DNA of 64,000 nt from Tomocerus qinae (GCA_020055645.1 CM034547.1:26560513-26624512); one strand, 5' to 3'. Numbered from the stretch's first letter, positions 11,234 to 23,940 are shown. Notes: generated by a model from the letters alone, not told the origin. Program-made: numbers and translations.

Positions 11234-12459
11234 GGTATCCGGAGATTTCGTCAATAAAATTTCGACAATTGACAATGGTGATTCCGACAATAGGTAAAAG
11301 GTGATTCCGATAATGTTAAAGGAGATATCGATAATGTCAATGGGGAATTCGACAATAAATAGGAATGTACTAATATTGTACTCTGTAATTCTGTGATGTT
11401 GTCTGTAGTGTATTATTTGCTACTTGATAAGGCGTAAATTAGTACTCCTCATTTGGTTTCTTCGCTCGTAATCTCACTTAGTCGAAGATAGCAAAATTAG
11501 TCATTTGTGTAAGTTGAAGTCAACATTGCTCAACTAATGTAATACTTAAAATGCACTTTAGTGGCACTGTAGAAGTTGACCTGGAATCTTCAAAATGAGC
11601 GGTGCTATTGTTGTTGAATCTCAAAGAGGTAGTCAAAAGTTGGCCTACGGAGGTTACGTTTACATTAGATCAAATAATGTCGGTGTTATTGGCATTGTGA
11701 AAAGGATATTTTGACCCAATCACAAGTATTAGCTTGAATGTTAGGTCCAAGATAGCATTAGCATTTGTACCACAGAATGAAATAAGGATTCGTTTTTTAG
11801 AAATCTGGACTACTTTCCCATCAATTCTTACTCCATTCACTCAATATGTTGAAAAGAATCGGATAGGCACTTGGACAAGTCAACCAACTTTCCCTCCAGA
11901 TATGTGGAATTGTTACCAGCGTAGTTTATCAGGGATTCCGAGTACTACTAATAGCCATTAGCCAGGAGGGTTTTCATAACTCATAATATTATTTTCATAA
12001 GTCATTGGAACTTACAATACCATTGACACTGCACGATGTTGTGCTGCTAAGCTGCTATATCCCACTTATTAGACAGTAGCGATAAAAAGATTATAAGAAG
12101 AAACAGAATGGTTGAAGAAGCGTCTGACACAGAAGGTGATGAGAATGCTGCAATAATATAAGTTATGGCCATTATGATTATCATAAATAGAACTATAAAG
12201 ATATATAATTAACAGACTACAGAATATTGACATATTGACTACGGCATTTTAAAAGTAAGTACAACGCTAATACTGTTATTTAGCCTATTATTATTTTTAC
12301 ATGGTATATCATTTTGTGTGAATAAAAGAAATTTTTGATTTGTCGATATCTCCATTGTCATTGTCGAATAATCCTTTACCATTGTCGATATTAAACTTTT
12401 TCTTGTCGAAATCTCCTTTGTCAATTGTCGAAACTGTATTGACGAATTCTCCTACAACC
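11234..12459 (+). mobile_element. MULE deletion derivative with TIRs and target duplication
   Basis: Ends GGTATCCGGAGATTTCGTCA and, inverted, GGTTGTAGGAGAATTCGTCA; the match continues through TTTCGACAATTG. Both sides carry CCTATACG (11226-11233 and 12460-12467), an 8-bp duplication that is 9 bp with one mismatch. Variants of GGAGATATCGACAATG repeat beneath each end. Inside, 11594-11713 resembles a decayed FLYWCH zinc-finger module (KLAYGGYVY) and 11734-11961 resembles the C-terminal part of FLYWCH-MULE transposases (MWNCYQRSLSGIPSTTNS). The rest of the transposase is gone, so the element is non-autonomous. Confidence 0.85.
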
Positions 12460-13106
12460 CCTATACGATACTAGGTGGGGGCAATGAGATAATTGAGCCT
12501 TTTATTCGATCAACTTGCTATCTCGTATCCAGGTGGTATCCAAGTATTTTTAGAGCGTTGTTACTCAGGCCGACCAAATGTTATGAAATTTAAAACAGCC
12601 GAATCCCCTGTTGGAAATACCTCTTGCCTGATTCAAATGATCAGTTTAATAGGAGATTTATAAAGAAAGAACGAAAGTTTATTAAAGAGAACTACTGAAC
12701 TACCCACAGCAATCTTTTTTTCATACCTTACCCAATTCTAACAAAATATTGAAACTGTATAATATGAACTTAAATTCCGTTTGATCCGAATATGATTGTC
12801 AGATTAATGTAGGAATATTTTAGTGACAAAAAATATAGATTTATAGGATTCTTAACTTTTACGCTGAAGGTTCTTGTCACAGTTTTGGCTGATAAGAGCC
12901 AAGAGTGTGTTTAGACGTCTTTGGAAAGATTTGTACCCTCCTTTGGTTAAAGGGAACAATGGGTAGTTGAGGATTTCAGTCATTGTCAGTAAATGCCATT
13001 CCTCCTTACTCGGTGCCATCTTGACGTAATCATACAACTTTTGGTAGAACGAGTATCTGCAACTGCAATTAAAAATAAAATAATAAACAAACTACAGTCT
13101 GGCTAC

Positions 13107-13280
13107 GGCTAGATAGGTTGGGCAATCGATTTCATATTCCCCCAAAATTTGCGGTGTATCTTTTAAGCATTGTACTTTATTCAGGATAAATCGGCTTTTA
13201 GTAACTATATAGTAAGTTACACGGAAAAGTAAATACAAAATCTGCGCGAAAATCATATCGATTGCCCAACCTATCTAGCC
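13107..13280. mobile_element. Short palindromic MITE
   Basis: A perfect 24-bp terminal inverted repeat starts GGCTAGATAGGTTGGGCAAT, enclosing 126 bp of AT-rich spacer. No target duplication is obvious. Apart from this element I see no supported gene or repeat between 12,480 and 15,370. Confidence 0.85.
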
Positions 13281-15369
13281 AGTAGTTATTATTACTTCTA
13301 CAATGAAGTTGCGCGTGCTAAAAAAACACATTTCAATAACAAACTTGGTCTCCAGGGGGGCCAATAAAATGCCTCGAGTGTCATGTCAATAGGAAAGCCG
13401 ACAGTCTTTGGAAAATGACCCGCCAAAGGTCAAATTTACCTGAAGTTGTTGATTTAATTTAAAACAATTTTTCAACCTAATTTACAGCAAAAAAGGGCCA
13501 AGATAAGTAGAAATAAGATAGAAAATAAGTAGCATACGAAAAGCTTGGAATTTTAGTCATCGCAACCTAAAACATGGCAAAATAACATAGGGTTAGGATA
13601 TCCAAGGTCAGATGTTAGTGAAGATTGTGATGTCTTTCATGCCAGCCTAACTTCAAGTTTAGCAAGTGGCAAAGAAAATGAAGAATTTCAAATAAGAATA
13701 TCTCAAAAATTGATGATATCCTTTGATTCTTTGATCTCCTTTACACATAAATAGAGAGATTCCATTCCTTTGCGCAAGCGTGGCGCGTAACTAAATGACC
13801 AAACCATGCCGGGGCGTAGGAAGCTTATTTTAACACAAATTTTATGCCAAAAAATTAATTCTGATTAACAGATGAACATTTTGAAGATTTTTTAATCCCT
13901 ATAATATTCGCAGTAATAAGCCAGGGACGACATTCTGAACCCCTTAGCAAGGGGAAATCGCAAGCAAATATTGAGTTACCACAGGAGTTGCTATTGTCCA
14001 TATTCTCATCATTGTCGTAGATTTAACTTTGCTATCGTTGTCGTAGGAATAGGGAAAGCGCTGCTACAAAACACGATTCTCATCCCATAATTTTGCCACA
14101 GCATAGCAAACATCTGTCGCAAAGTTAGCGCAAACTGAGAGCTACCGCAACTTTGCGATCACATTGTTGAAGGCACTTGGAGATTGGAGACACTTGTGAT
14201 CCCTATGGTTACTTTGACAATATCAATTGCAATTTGATAATCTCCGGTCTCGGACTCCGTAGTACGACTGTCAAGTGCCATGCATATTGAAGTGCAAGAC
14301 ATTAGGCAACTGTAATTTCCATGACTACAGTCACTCGTAAAGTAGTACCTCAATCAATGCCTAACACCCTTCCCACACTACTCCATACCTTGGAGTTGGA
14401 ACATCCATGCCGATAAGTACCGTTACCTAGGACAACTTATCAAAAACTGCTACAACGTCGCAAACTTGCTAGGACGCTGCTAACTGACATGAGAATATGG
14501 ATTTATTTTGACATCGCAAGTAGACATAGCAACTCTTGCGATATCGCAAATTTACCACAAAAGTTCAGAATACCGTCCCAGTATTTTTAATAAAAATTTC
14601 AGATTTTTATCATGTAAAACAGGGAAGATATCATTTTTCACGTTTAAGCTGGGGAAGAGTAGGCTCGCTCCACAACGTGTATTCTGTAACATGTATATTG
14701 CGCGCTTTCTGTAGCTCTCACTCACGATAAGAGTTCTGTTTAGTGGATCCCTATAGCATACGAAGGCTTCAAATAGACAGCCAGTTAAGGGTTACAATTA
14801 ACACCGAAATTGAGAATGGCACATGGCATGGTCAAACTTTAACTTTTTGAAAATAGGATTTGATTACAATGACTTAAAACTACGTATCCATGCAGCGAGA
14901 AGAGCGTACAATGGGCACCTTTCTCTATCGCTTCCAAAATATGAAAACGTACATCTTTTAAGTGCATTTCATCGCTATATACCCTGAAGACACATTTTAT
15001 GAATCTATTGAAACTCAGGAAGAACATCCACGCAATTACGTTGCCGATATCATTAATGATTTTCCAGATCCAAACTTTGATACTGCATTCTTAGAACACA
15101 AAAAAATGTACCCTGTTTAACTGTTTCTTCCTATTTAGTTCGTGAGTTGTGTTCCATTAATTATTTGGTAAAGTATTAAACAATTGGTATTACGAGCACT
15201 GTCGGGTTGTACAGACACTGTTGCACACATTACAAAGACATTAAACACATTAATGCTATTCTCATTAGTGACCTTCGGGTGCTTAGTAATCAAGATATTA
15301 GTTGCTTACTAAATTAATAAATTATATATTTGTTTGTTATTGAAATGTGTTTTTTTAGCACGCCCTTAT

Positions 15370-15565
15370 TCAATTATCATTATCAATTGACGACCTTTTT
15401 CAAATAATAACCGCAGTGAACATCGCTTCTGAATGGTGGATGCATTTTTAAAATTGACTAATCAGAACACAATTCCATGGAAAAATTTTATATGGTTTTC
15501 ATAAAGCATAAAGGGAAATATTTATTGCAACACTGAACTTTGAACTACAGACTAAGTGATAGGAA
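15370..15565. repeat. Dispersed repeat R3 (inverted copy at 23440-23940)
   Basis: Shares CAATTGACGACCTTTTTCAA, GGTGGATGCATTTTTAAAAT and CTTTGAACTACAGACT in inverted form with 23440-23940. That second copy carries a 72-bp MITE which is absent here. The 15,565-16,060 interval, 5' of the DIRS-like gag, shows nothing else. Confidence 0.75.
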
Positions 15566-16067
15566 AATACTTCATCGCAAACTAATACACCAATGTGATT
15601 CGAACCTTATTACGTTCGATCCACATTGTAATAAACTCTATGATGTAATTAAAATTATACATTCGGTCGTCCTGACCTCTACATCAATTCTAACAACGTA
15701 GTGTCCTGTGTTTCCGGCTGTCATCTCCACAATCTTTAAAGAGAAAACAATCACACACCACATCCACTCACGCCGCGCCATTTCAGTCATTCCTTTTGTT
15801 TTGTGGCTGTCGATAACATCCAAATTGTCCTTTGCGACAAATAATTCGGTTTTCCGAAATTTTTCTCAAGGAATACTTTCGATTTCTGTTATTTTTAATC
15901 GCAGAAAATATTGTGCTTTTCAAAGTTAACAATTTTGCAAAATTTTTATTCGTTTCAAGGTAAAATTAAGGTTAATATTGGTAACCGTCGATAACGTCAT
16001 TTATCATTCGTACCATAATGTAATTATTGAACCAATTATTTAATATTTATCAAGTACATTACAGAAA

Positions 16068-17475
16068 ATGACTTCGAGTTCGTCATCATCAACATCGTCC
16101 GGGAAGAAGTTGAAACATCATAATCGGATGAGGAAAAACTCCAGTCGAACATCCAATAGAATCTCCAAATTGGAGAATTTCCTATACGAATTAATGAGAC
16201 CCAGGCATCCTCACGGTTGGCCAGTGAGGTCAATTTCTAGGGAACGGTCACATTCGCTTCGCAGAAATACATCTAGATCCCCGTCTCGATCTAAATCGCA
16301 CTCTCCATCGAAGGAGAAATTAAATCGGAAAATGCGTTCAAAGTCTCGCTAGGTGGAGTTTATTGTGAACCCCAATGATAACAAGGAAAAGGTAAGCGAA
16401 GATGAAAAAGATCTTTTGGAAATATCAGTTCTCGATGAGGAGACAAAACAACTCCTAGGCGCTATACCAGGATCTCTGGATAAATTGGGACCGGATTTTC
16501 ACCCGGAAGTTGCTAATAGATGGGCGCCAATTGCACAAAAAGGGCTAAACAAAGAAGACAGACAAAATTAAAAATTGCTATGTTCCACCGGGAAATTGTC
16601 AGTTTTCAGGTCCTAACTTAAATCCTGAAATAAACAGCATCTTATCTCTCAACTGTAGAGAAAAAGATAACGAACTTAAACGAGTTCAAGACAACATTGC
16701 TGTGACTCTGACAGCATTAGGGTCTCTAACGTCATCTCTCCTAGATGGGAAAGCTGTTGTTCCTCAAAATCAAATAATTAGTACCCTCAGCGATGCCAGT
16801 CGTTACCTCCTAGGTACTCAATATTCACTGTCTATTTTCCGCAGAAAGCAGATAAGGCCTAGTGTCAAAGACACTGCCATGCAAGAAGTGCTCTTTAAAT
16901 CTCCGATTTATCCAATGCTTTACGGAGAAGATTTAAGTAATCAGGTGAAAGTTGCAACCAACTTAAATAAAGTAAGTCAGGAAATTGCGAAGCCGAAACC
17001 TGATCCTCCAAAATATTCTAGCTATTCTAATAAGCCAAGTTCAAGTACGCAAACCTCAAATTACTCTAAAGGCTATCATACAAGAGGCTCTGCACCCTAT
17101 GCAAAAAATGATAGAGATCCTTTAAACTACCAACGCCCGACTCCGACATACAAGAAAAATCATTGGCACAATCGGAGCGGGCAATCTTACACCCGAATAT
17201 AAATATCGAAAACGTTACTACCAAGGTAAGTTTATCAGGTGAATTACAACTATTTGAAAAACAAAATTGAAAGTTCCTAAATCTGTTATTAATATAATTA
17301 AAGGCTACAAATTGCCATTTATTAGCAAATTCAGCACAATGTGCCGCAAGCTAGAAAAATGCCTGAGTTTTCACAAAAGCAAATGACTGAATCTATCAGA
17401 AAATTGCTTAAAATGGGAGCAGTCTCTGTATGCAAATCTATGAAGGATCAATTTATATCAATGAGGACTAAGTTT
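16068..17475 (+). pseudogene. DIRS-like retrotransposon fragment: gag and start of reverse transcriptase
   Basis: The first frame (16068-16571) is Ser/Arg-rich with an SR-like tract (residues 60-90) and is interrupted by a TAG at 16350. It ends at 16571, and the match continues in another frame (about 16575-17202). The acidic segment, then PDFHPEVANRW, then PGNCQFSGPNLNPE and LTALGSLTSSLL occur in the order I know from gag proteins of arthropod DIRS-type elements. The C-terminus is Ser/Tyr/Lys-rich. At 17341-17460 a peptide containing LLKMGAVSVC resembles the N-terminal entry of a DIRS-type RT. It is then cut off at about 17475 by an unrelated dispersed repeat. Stops and a frameshift make it a pseudogene. 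The DIRS assignment is from memory of the family pattern. Confidence 0.65.
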
Positions 17476-17820
17476 GTTATTGTTATTAATTTATTACAAG
17501 TTGTTTATCCTTATTATAAATTTGATACTGCCCGATACTGACTGTTACTGACTACCTGTTAGCTGGATATGGACTTCCCTTACTATGGCTGGGTACTATG
17601 GATACTTACTTTCTTACCATACTGTAGTGTGGATCTAAAGTTTTAGGGTTGTTGCAACAAAATTAACTGTAAACGCACTGGGAGTTTTTTTTGAAGAAAT
17701 TTTAAAATTACGAGCTTTAATTATTTTGGCATCAAAATTATACCTTGTTTTCGAGTTTTTCTGGCCTTCTCCCCGTATATTTCTCCAGGTTTTTAACCTG
17801 TAATTTTTATTTTATTGTTA
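17475..17820. repeat. Dispersed repeat R2 (direct copy at 21105-21480)
   Basis: Both copies read through ACTGACTACCTGTTAGCTGG or a close variant, then TGGCTGGGTACTATGGATAC, then GGCCTTCTCCCCGTATATTT. An inverted copy lies at 18890-19011 and resumes at 20407 beyond an inserted element. R2 truncates the DIRS-like fragment here. Confidence 0.8.
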
Positions 17821-17839
17821 TTGCCCGTGCAACTCTCTA

Positions 17840-18231
17840 GTATACAGTAAAAAATATTCAGTTTTCTACATCAAAATGAAGTTGTTCATCGTATTCCTGG
17901 TCGTGTGGAGATAACTCGGTCAGAATATGTACACAGTAAAAAATGTTCAGTTTTCTACATCAAAATGAAGTTGTTCATCGTATTCCTGGTAGTGTGGAGA
18001 AAACTCGGTCAGAATATGTATACAGTAAAAAATATTCAGTTTTCTACATCAAAATGAAGTTGTTCATCGTATTCCTGGTCGTGTGGAGAAAACTCGGTCA
18101 GAATATGTATACAGTAAAAAATGTTCAGTTTTCTACATCAAAATGAAGTTGTTCATCGTATTCCTGGTCGTGTGGAGAAAACTCGGTCAGAATATGTATA
18201 CAGTAAAAAATATTCAGTTTTCTACACCAAA
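17840..18231. repeat. 89-bp tandem array carrying repeated ORF starts
   Basis: Four full 89-bp units plus the start of a fifth. Each unit contains CAGTTTTCTACATCAAAATG followed by AAGTTGTTCATCGTATTCCT. ATG codons fall at 17876, 17965, 18054, 18143 and 18232, exactly 89 bp apart. The first four encode MKLFIVFLVVW and diverge; only the fifth leads into a longer secreted-type frame. Confidence 0.95.
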
Positions 18232-18474
18232 ATGAAGTTGTTCATCGTAAGCCTGGTCCTAGTGTCAAGTATAATATGTCTTGTAAATTGTAAAATGTAT
18301 TGCACGCATTATTATTATTATTACATTAAGGAGGCTCACCACGCAAACCTGCATAGCAACCGGGACTATCTAACTAAAGGCATGTTAAAAAATGTTTTAC
18401 TTCTGACTTTATTCCTCCCGAAGGATAAGGCCGATTTTTATGGGACTTACATTTTTGGGATCCTGGACTATTGA
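18232..18474 (+). CDS. Putative small secreted protein
   Basis: From the fifth ATG of the 89-bp array the frame gives 80 residues. It starts with a strong signal-peptide pattern (MKLFIVSLVLVSSIICLVNC, residues 1-20) with probable cleavage near residue 20. The mature part begins with a Tyr run (residues 27-31), is fairly basic and has a second hydrophobic segment (about residues 52-62). I recognise no family. Support is the signal sequence and its amplification upstream. It could instead be the first exon of a longer gene or a decayed copy, and the repeat context lowers certainty. Confidence 0.4.
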   Translation: MKLFIVSLVLVSSIICLVNCKMYCTHYYYYYIKEAHHANLHSNRDYLTKGMLKNVLLLTLFLPKDKADFYGTYIFGILDY

Positions 18475-19011
18475 GAACACACGTCGGCGGATGGATTTTT
18501 GATATCGTTGCTTTAAATGCTTTTAAAAAATTCAAATTCCAAAAAAAGTGAATCAGTTTTAGTTTTAGCTCGCCTGAATAAGGCAGCTTATAGAACCGCA
18601 CAGTCTGTCCGTACGTCCGTTCATCCGTCCGTACCCACGATAACTTTCGAAAGCAATAACGGATATAGACGAAAACGATGATTATGGACCACTGACGATC
18701 CCTATTGATTTTGGGGTAAATCGGTCTATAGGTTGCTGAGATACCGCGCGCTCACTTTGTCTTCATTTTGATAGTTAAAGTGAAAAATGGGCATTGAAAA
18801 TTGTACTACCGTTTCCTATAGATTGTTAGCAGGATAGTATAAACTATATACTGCCGCTTCTACTAAAACTGAAATTATATAGTGAAATAACAAAAACGGA
18901 AAATTACCTTCAAAAGTAAAAAAATTACAGGTGAAAAACCTGGAGAAATATACGGGGAGAAGGCCAAAAAAACTCGAAAACAAAATATAATTTAGATGCC
19001 AAGATTTAATT

Positions 19012-20406
19012 GAGTTTGCGAGTTCTAAAAGTACACTTTTCAGTAACAATCTCTGTCTCTAATGGAGACAATAAAGTGTCACTATTGTCACCCAAGAGCA
19101 ATACCCGACAGTCCCCAACCAATTGCCGACAAAAGACTTTCCGTTCCTTAGCTTTGTTAACAACCACATTTTGTTTCTATGTAAAATGAGCCCAATCCCA
19201 CTTAATGTCGTTGAAGAACTATTCTTCGCAAAAATTTAGCTACTCTGTCGAGGGTTGACCACAAAAATACGTTTAAAAGTTGATGCCGTCATTGGAAAAT
19301 TTCTTACTAAGTACTGAGACTACTCAAACAATACCCAAGAAATTAATTTTGATTTTTCTCGGAATTTTACCAAATATTCGCAAAATCTTTTGCGTTCAAA
19401 TAAACGTAAGAATATATATGCTGAAAATGCCTATAGATATGAAATATTTCAACGCCAAATGCGATTGATTTTTGGTAATAGATAGATTGCAGTATTTCAA
19501 AAACCGGTCACCATTTGCCTTTTATAATCTCTAAATTAATAAAATTTAAACAACCAAAAATTTTTTGACTGTATTTTTATTAGGATGGGTCAGAGAAAAA
19601 CGAAAATAGTGACGGGTAGCATATTAAGCGACTATGTATTGAAGACTAAATTCCTGATTTTTGCATTGAGAAAAGAACTCAAAAAAATTTGGATAAGATT
19701 TTGCATTGGGAAAAATTCAATTCGGGGTCGGACATTACATTTTATTCCCTTTGATAGATATATGTCACCTTTTCCAATACTATTCCTGGAGACAATATAG
19801 CTGATTAGTCTATGTTCGGTAACCAACCGTTTAGCTATATAAATCAGCCTGTATGACATGTTACAATGACAGGGAAGTGGTGGCTAGAATAGGTGAATGA
19901 TCAAAATAAGAAAATAGAGAAATGTAGACTGAGAAAAGTATTCTTTGTCGGGTGGCATCTTTAAAAGATCAAACACATTTAGCCGCTGTCCACGTTACTA
20001 CGTTACTAGCCAATTTAAGCTGCTGTCCAATTTATTAGGCAATTTAATTGGACGACTGGTAAAAATGGTTTTGGTCGGATAAAATTGAACGCTAAATGTG
20101 GCGTTAATGTCGCCTGTTAACGATAGCTAAGCAAATAGGGTGGCACTGGCACTGTAAATCACCTAAAAAAATAAAACTCACTGAAAATAGGAGGGCCTAT
20201 AATAGCCTAATGGACCAGTTGTCGTTAACCGGTATCAAAGTATCAAAGGGATATGGATGGGTAAAAAACTAACCCATATCTTGATTGTCGGACATCTACC
20301 AATAGACTTTCGGGTGTTTACTAAGTATACTTTTAAATAATTTGGCCAGTTGATAAAATAAAAAATAGTTGTTATTGAAAAGTGTACTTTTAGAACTCGC
20401 AAACTC
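19012..20406. mobile_element. 1.4-kb TIR element inserted in repeat R2
   Basis: Terminal inverted repeats of about 40 bp begin GAGTTTGCGAGTTCTAAAAG. AATT lies at both edges (19008-19011, 20407-20410), consistent with a 4-bp target duplication. The flanks join into the uninterrupted R2 sequence seen at 21350-21420, giving an empty site. Short open frames inside show no recognisable transposase. Confidence 0.75.
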
Positions 20407-20429
20407 AATTACACCTCGTAATTTTAAGA

Positions 20430-20620
20430 TTTTCTTCAAAAAAATCTCCCCGTGCGTTTACCGCTAATTCACTTGCAATTCTCCTCGAAAAAAAAACATT
20501 TTAAAGAACAAAAACACAATAGTGATTCATTTAACTCCTGAAGCGGGGATGGAAAATATTTTCGACAATGGGAACACCGGTCAAAGCTGCCATTTAGTGT
20601 TCTATGGGAACACCTTTGTA
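20430..20620. repeat. Dispersed repeat R1 (copy 2)
   Basis: Matches 5690-5900, including GAAGCGGGGATGGAAAATAT. Here it continues directly from the R2 sequence interrupted at 19012. The 20,620-21,105 interval shows nothing further. Confidence 0.8.
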
Positions 20621-21104
20621 ATCGTGCATATATGTTCCCTCAGTTATTGTAACGTAACGACTCTAAATTATTTTCTGAAAATCAAAATCCAGGTTAAATT
20701 GTCGGATCCATAGTAATTAAGCAACAATTAATATGATAAATTTTTCCGTATCAACAACATTTAACAGTAAAATATGTTTAGATATGACAGCGCCATAATT
20801 GTCAACTAAATGTCCAAAGTAACATAAAAATGTTACAGTGTGAAGAAATTGCCACAATGTACAAAGTAACTGCGAAATTAGTAATTTCTGCTTTTTATAC
20901 GGAAAAGTTTTTTGCCTTGAAATATTATTTTTATTATCTTATTTCAATACTTCATTTCCATGAAATTTATATTTGCAGTTATTACCACTTAAAGTCTAGT
21001 TGATATTACAGTATGTCAAGAAAGTAGTTTTCCATATGAAATCAGTTTCCATAGCATAGCAGTTTTTACATTATTTTATGGTTATAATACTAACTCTCAA
21101 ATGG

Positions 21105-21480
21105 GGAGTAAGTTTGTTATTATTATTAAATTACTACAAGCTGTTTATTCCTAGTGGATTTACGGATACTGCTCGATACTGACTATTACTGACTACCTTC
21201 TAGTTGGATATTGACTTGGCTTACTATGGCTGGGTACTATGGATACTGGTTTCCTATGGATACTTACATTCTTTATATACTGTAGTGGGTATGGCAAGTT
21301 TTAGGGTTGTTGCAAGGAATTAACTGTAAACGCACGGGGAGATTTTTTTGAAGAAAATCTTAAAATTACGAGGTGTAATTATGTCTTGGCATCTAAATTA
21401 TATCTTGTTTTCGAGTGTTTTTGGCCTTCTCCCCGTATATTTCTCCAGGTTTTTCACCTGTAATTTTATTTTTTTGTTTT
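21105..21480. repeat. Dispersed repeat R2 (copy 2)
   Basis: Direct copy of 17475-17820. It includes CTCCCCGTATATTTCTCCAG and provides the uninterrupted version of the site disrupted at 19012-20406. From 21,480 to 22,690 I see only AT-rich sequence with a G/C-rich foldback patch at about 21875-21905. Confidence 0.8.
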
Positions 21481-22689
21481 TCTTGATATATCTGGTTACA
21501 GGTAACTATTATATAATAACTACGAACTAACCAAATTAGGAATATTTCGAAATTATTTATATAGGTACCTTATTTTATATAGGTATGAAATTAAAAATAA
21601 AAACAAGTTACAAGTAAAACATTATTCGCAGTCTTCGCAAATTTTTGTAAATATTGGAAAAGTAATGTAATGTACCATGTTCGAGTAAACTTCTAATCAA
21701 CATGTCCCCATTTCCTAAATATTGTTCATCCCTTCCTGGTTTATAATGTAAATTTTAAATCTATGAAAAAATCATAAATATTATGTTATTTGAGCTACAT
21801 CTCTAAAACTTTGATTTTTTCGCAAAATTATTAATAATATATTATGTATGTGATAAGATAATTTATTTTTTATTGGGGGCTGCCGCCCCCAAACCCCCGC
21901 TTGAGGGGTGATGAATATTTCGTATTCTTTTAGTTGGTAAAACACGAGCCAGTAAAGCGTAAAGGTTTGTATAAGTATAGTAGTAATGAGCATTACGGAT
22001 ATGCATGCCTAACTCCATTTGTCATTTTCTATGCCTGGAACCGCACTCAATGCTAATGCATCCCTGAAATTTTCCTTATTCTAAATTTTTTACAACCCCT
22101 GTCAGCGCCCTCAAGCCTAAAATATTTTCCATCCCTGGAATAGTTCTTGGTACTCCGTATTTGCATTGGGATGTGAAGTGACTGGGATTATTGAGAATGG
22201 GAATACTTCGTAACAGGAATAATGCATCTCTAAATCCGACATTATTATCATTATTGAGATGGTGCCTGCCAATATGCCAATTTAGTGCTCAGTACTCCGT
22301 ATCTACGGAGATTGAATTAGGAAATGGAAAGTTACAATGTGTATTCCTAGTCCATACAATCCATCCAGTAACTAATTGAATAAATGACTATGATTCATTG
22401 CACCAAGTCGCCAAGGAGATATCAAACAATTTTAAAATTCATTCTTCCGGTTCCTACGGCTAAAGTTGAACCCGGACAGTTGGCTCGAATTAACGCACAC
22501 CCCGCAGAGGAATGCTTTACGTTTTCGGTATCTTGCATTATGTCCCAGAAATTACCAGTTTACGAGCAATCTCTCTTCAAAATTTTTAGCCAACGTGAGA
22601 AGTGCATAATAGTGGTGAAACCACACATTGCCCTTCGGGCAATGCGCTGAATGCTTTGCAGTTTTTCCCCGTATAATAACGAATCTGTT

Positions 22690-23225
22690 TCAAGTTTGTC
22701 TTCCTTTTAACAGTCAATATTAATATATTTTCATTATGTATTAACTTTGATAGTCAACATTAATATATTTTCATTATGTATTGACTTTAATAGTCAATAT
22801 TAATATATTTTCATTATGTATTGACTTTGATAGTCAATATTAATATATCATTATGTATTGACTTTGATAGTCAATATTAATATATCATTATGTATTGACT
22901 TTGATAGTCAATATTAATATATTTTCTTATGCATTGATCTTGATAGAGGATATTAACATATTTTGATTTTGTATTAATTTTGATAGTCAATATTAATCAA
23001 TTTTGATTTTCTATTGATTTTCATTGTCAACATTAATCAATTTGGATTTTCGCTTGATTTTCATATTCAAAATTAATCAATTTTGATTTACTGTTAATTT
23101 TCATATTCAAAATTAATCAATTTTGATTTTCTGTTGATTTTCAGTCAACACTAATGAACTTTGATTTTCTGTTGATTTTTATAGTCAACATTAATCAATT
23201 TTGATTTTTTGTTGATTTTTCAAAT
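22690..23225. repeat. About 40-bp minisatellites (inverted relative to 36.3-37.7 kb)
   Basis: Units of TATTGACTTTGATAGTCAAT plus ATTAATATATTTTCATTATG run to about 22990. From there the related unit with TTGATTTTCTGTTGATTTTC takes over. Both are reverse complements of the minisatellites at 36.9-37.7 and 36.3-36.75 kb. Confidence 0.93.
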
Positions 23226-23439
23226 AATATAGCTTCGTTTCCTTATAATATCAATGTCTGAATTTTTAATATGTTATAGCTACATACATAAAGACCCAAT
23301 TCTGAAAGTTTGATCAAAATCTGTACGCTCGGTTTTGTGCTAAGTGCGAGTACTTTTCGTCTACCAAAATGTGTACACGTTAACCTTTAATCAGGCAAGC
23401 TTCTGTTACGGCTTTACCTGATATTTTCCTATCACAAAT

Positions 23440-23940
23440 CTGTAGTTCAAAGTTCAGTATTGCAATAAATATTTCCCTTGGGAATGTGGTAGAATGGCCA
23501 CTGTGGACTGTGACCTTTGTAGGTCAAATTCATAACATGTCTGAAACTTGTGACCATCCAGGGTCTGCAGTCTAAATTTTGAGACTAACTATCCCCAGAT
23601 TGATTGAAAATTAGGTGACTTATCCATGATTTCCTTGAGTAGGAAAATACATGGAAAGCCTACTACTGTACCCCCTTAAGTCTGTAGTTCAAAGTTCAGT
23701 GTTGCCAAGGAGCTTTAACTGGTTGGAGTATCCCTTGGCATCTCTTCGGCTGTGTTGATTGACGTTGACACTCCTTGAGTGTTGCAATAAATATTTCCCT
23801 TCGAAATGCTTTGTGAAAATCATATAAAATTTTGCCATGGAATTCGGTGTTCTGATTGGTTAATTTTAAAAATGCATCCACCAATCAGAAGCGATTTTCA
23901 CTGCGGTTATTATTTGAAAAAGGTCGTCAATTGATAATTC
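23440..23940. repeat. Dispersed repeat R3 (copy 2, inverted)
   Basis: Inverted match to 15370-15565, here with a duplicated GTCTGTAGTTCAAAGTTCAG motif and a 72-bp MITE insertion. Confidence 0.72.
23706..23777. mobile_element. 72-bp hAT-like MITE, second copy
   Basis: CAAGGAG at one end and CTCCTTG at the other, flanked by a perfect 8-bp duplication AGTGTTGC (23698-23705 and 23778-23785). Internal sequence (CTTTAACTGG) matches the element at 5997-6080 in inverted orientation. Confidence 0.9.

Larger units (their letters stand above)
18568..23420 (-). repeat. Macrosatellite-type unit A (inverted, heavily invaded)
   Basis: The left edge reads TTTTAGCTCGCCTGAATAAG and leads into GTCCGTACGTCCG tracts and GAGATACCGCGCGCTCACTT (about 18732). 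The right edge reads AATCAGGCAAGCTTCTGTTA at about 23390. These are the same ends and landmarks as units B-E at 28.8-41.6 kb, in inverted orientation. Other repeats (R1/R2 and the 19012-20406 element) sit inside. Extent as a single unit is an inference. Confidence 0.55.

Noticed and set aside
15595-15630. tRNA B-box-like GTTCGATCC
   Set aside because: No matching A box or cloverleaf arms could be drawn around it.
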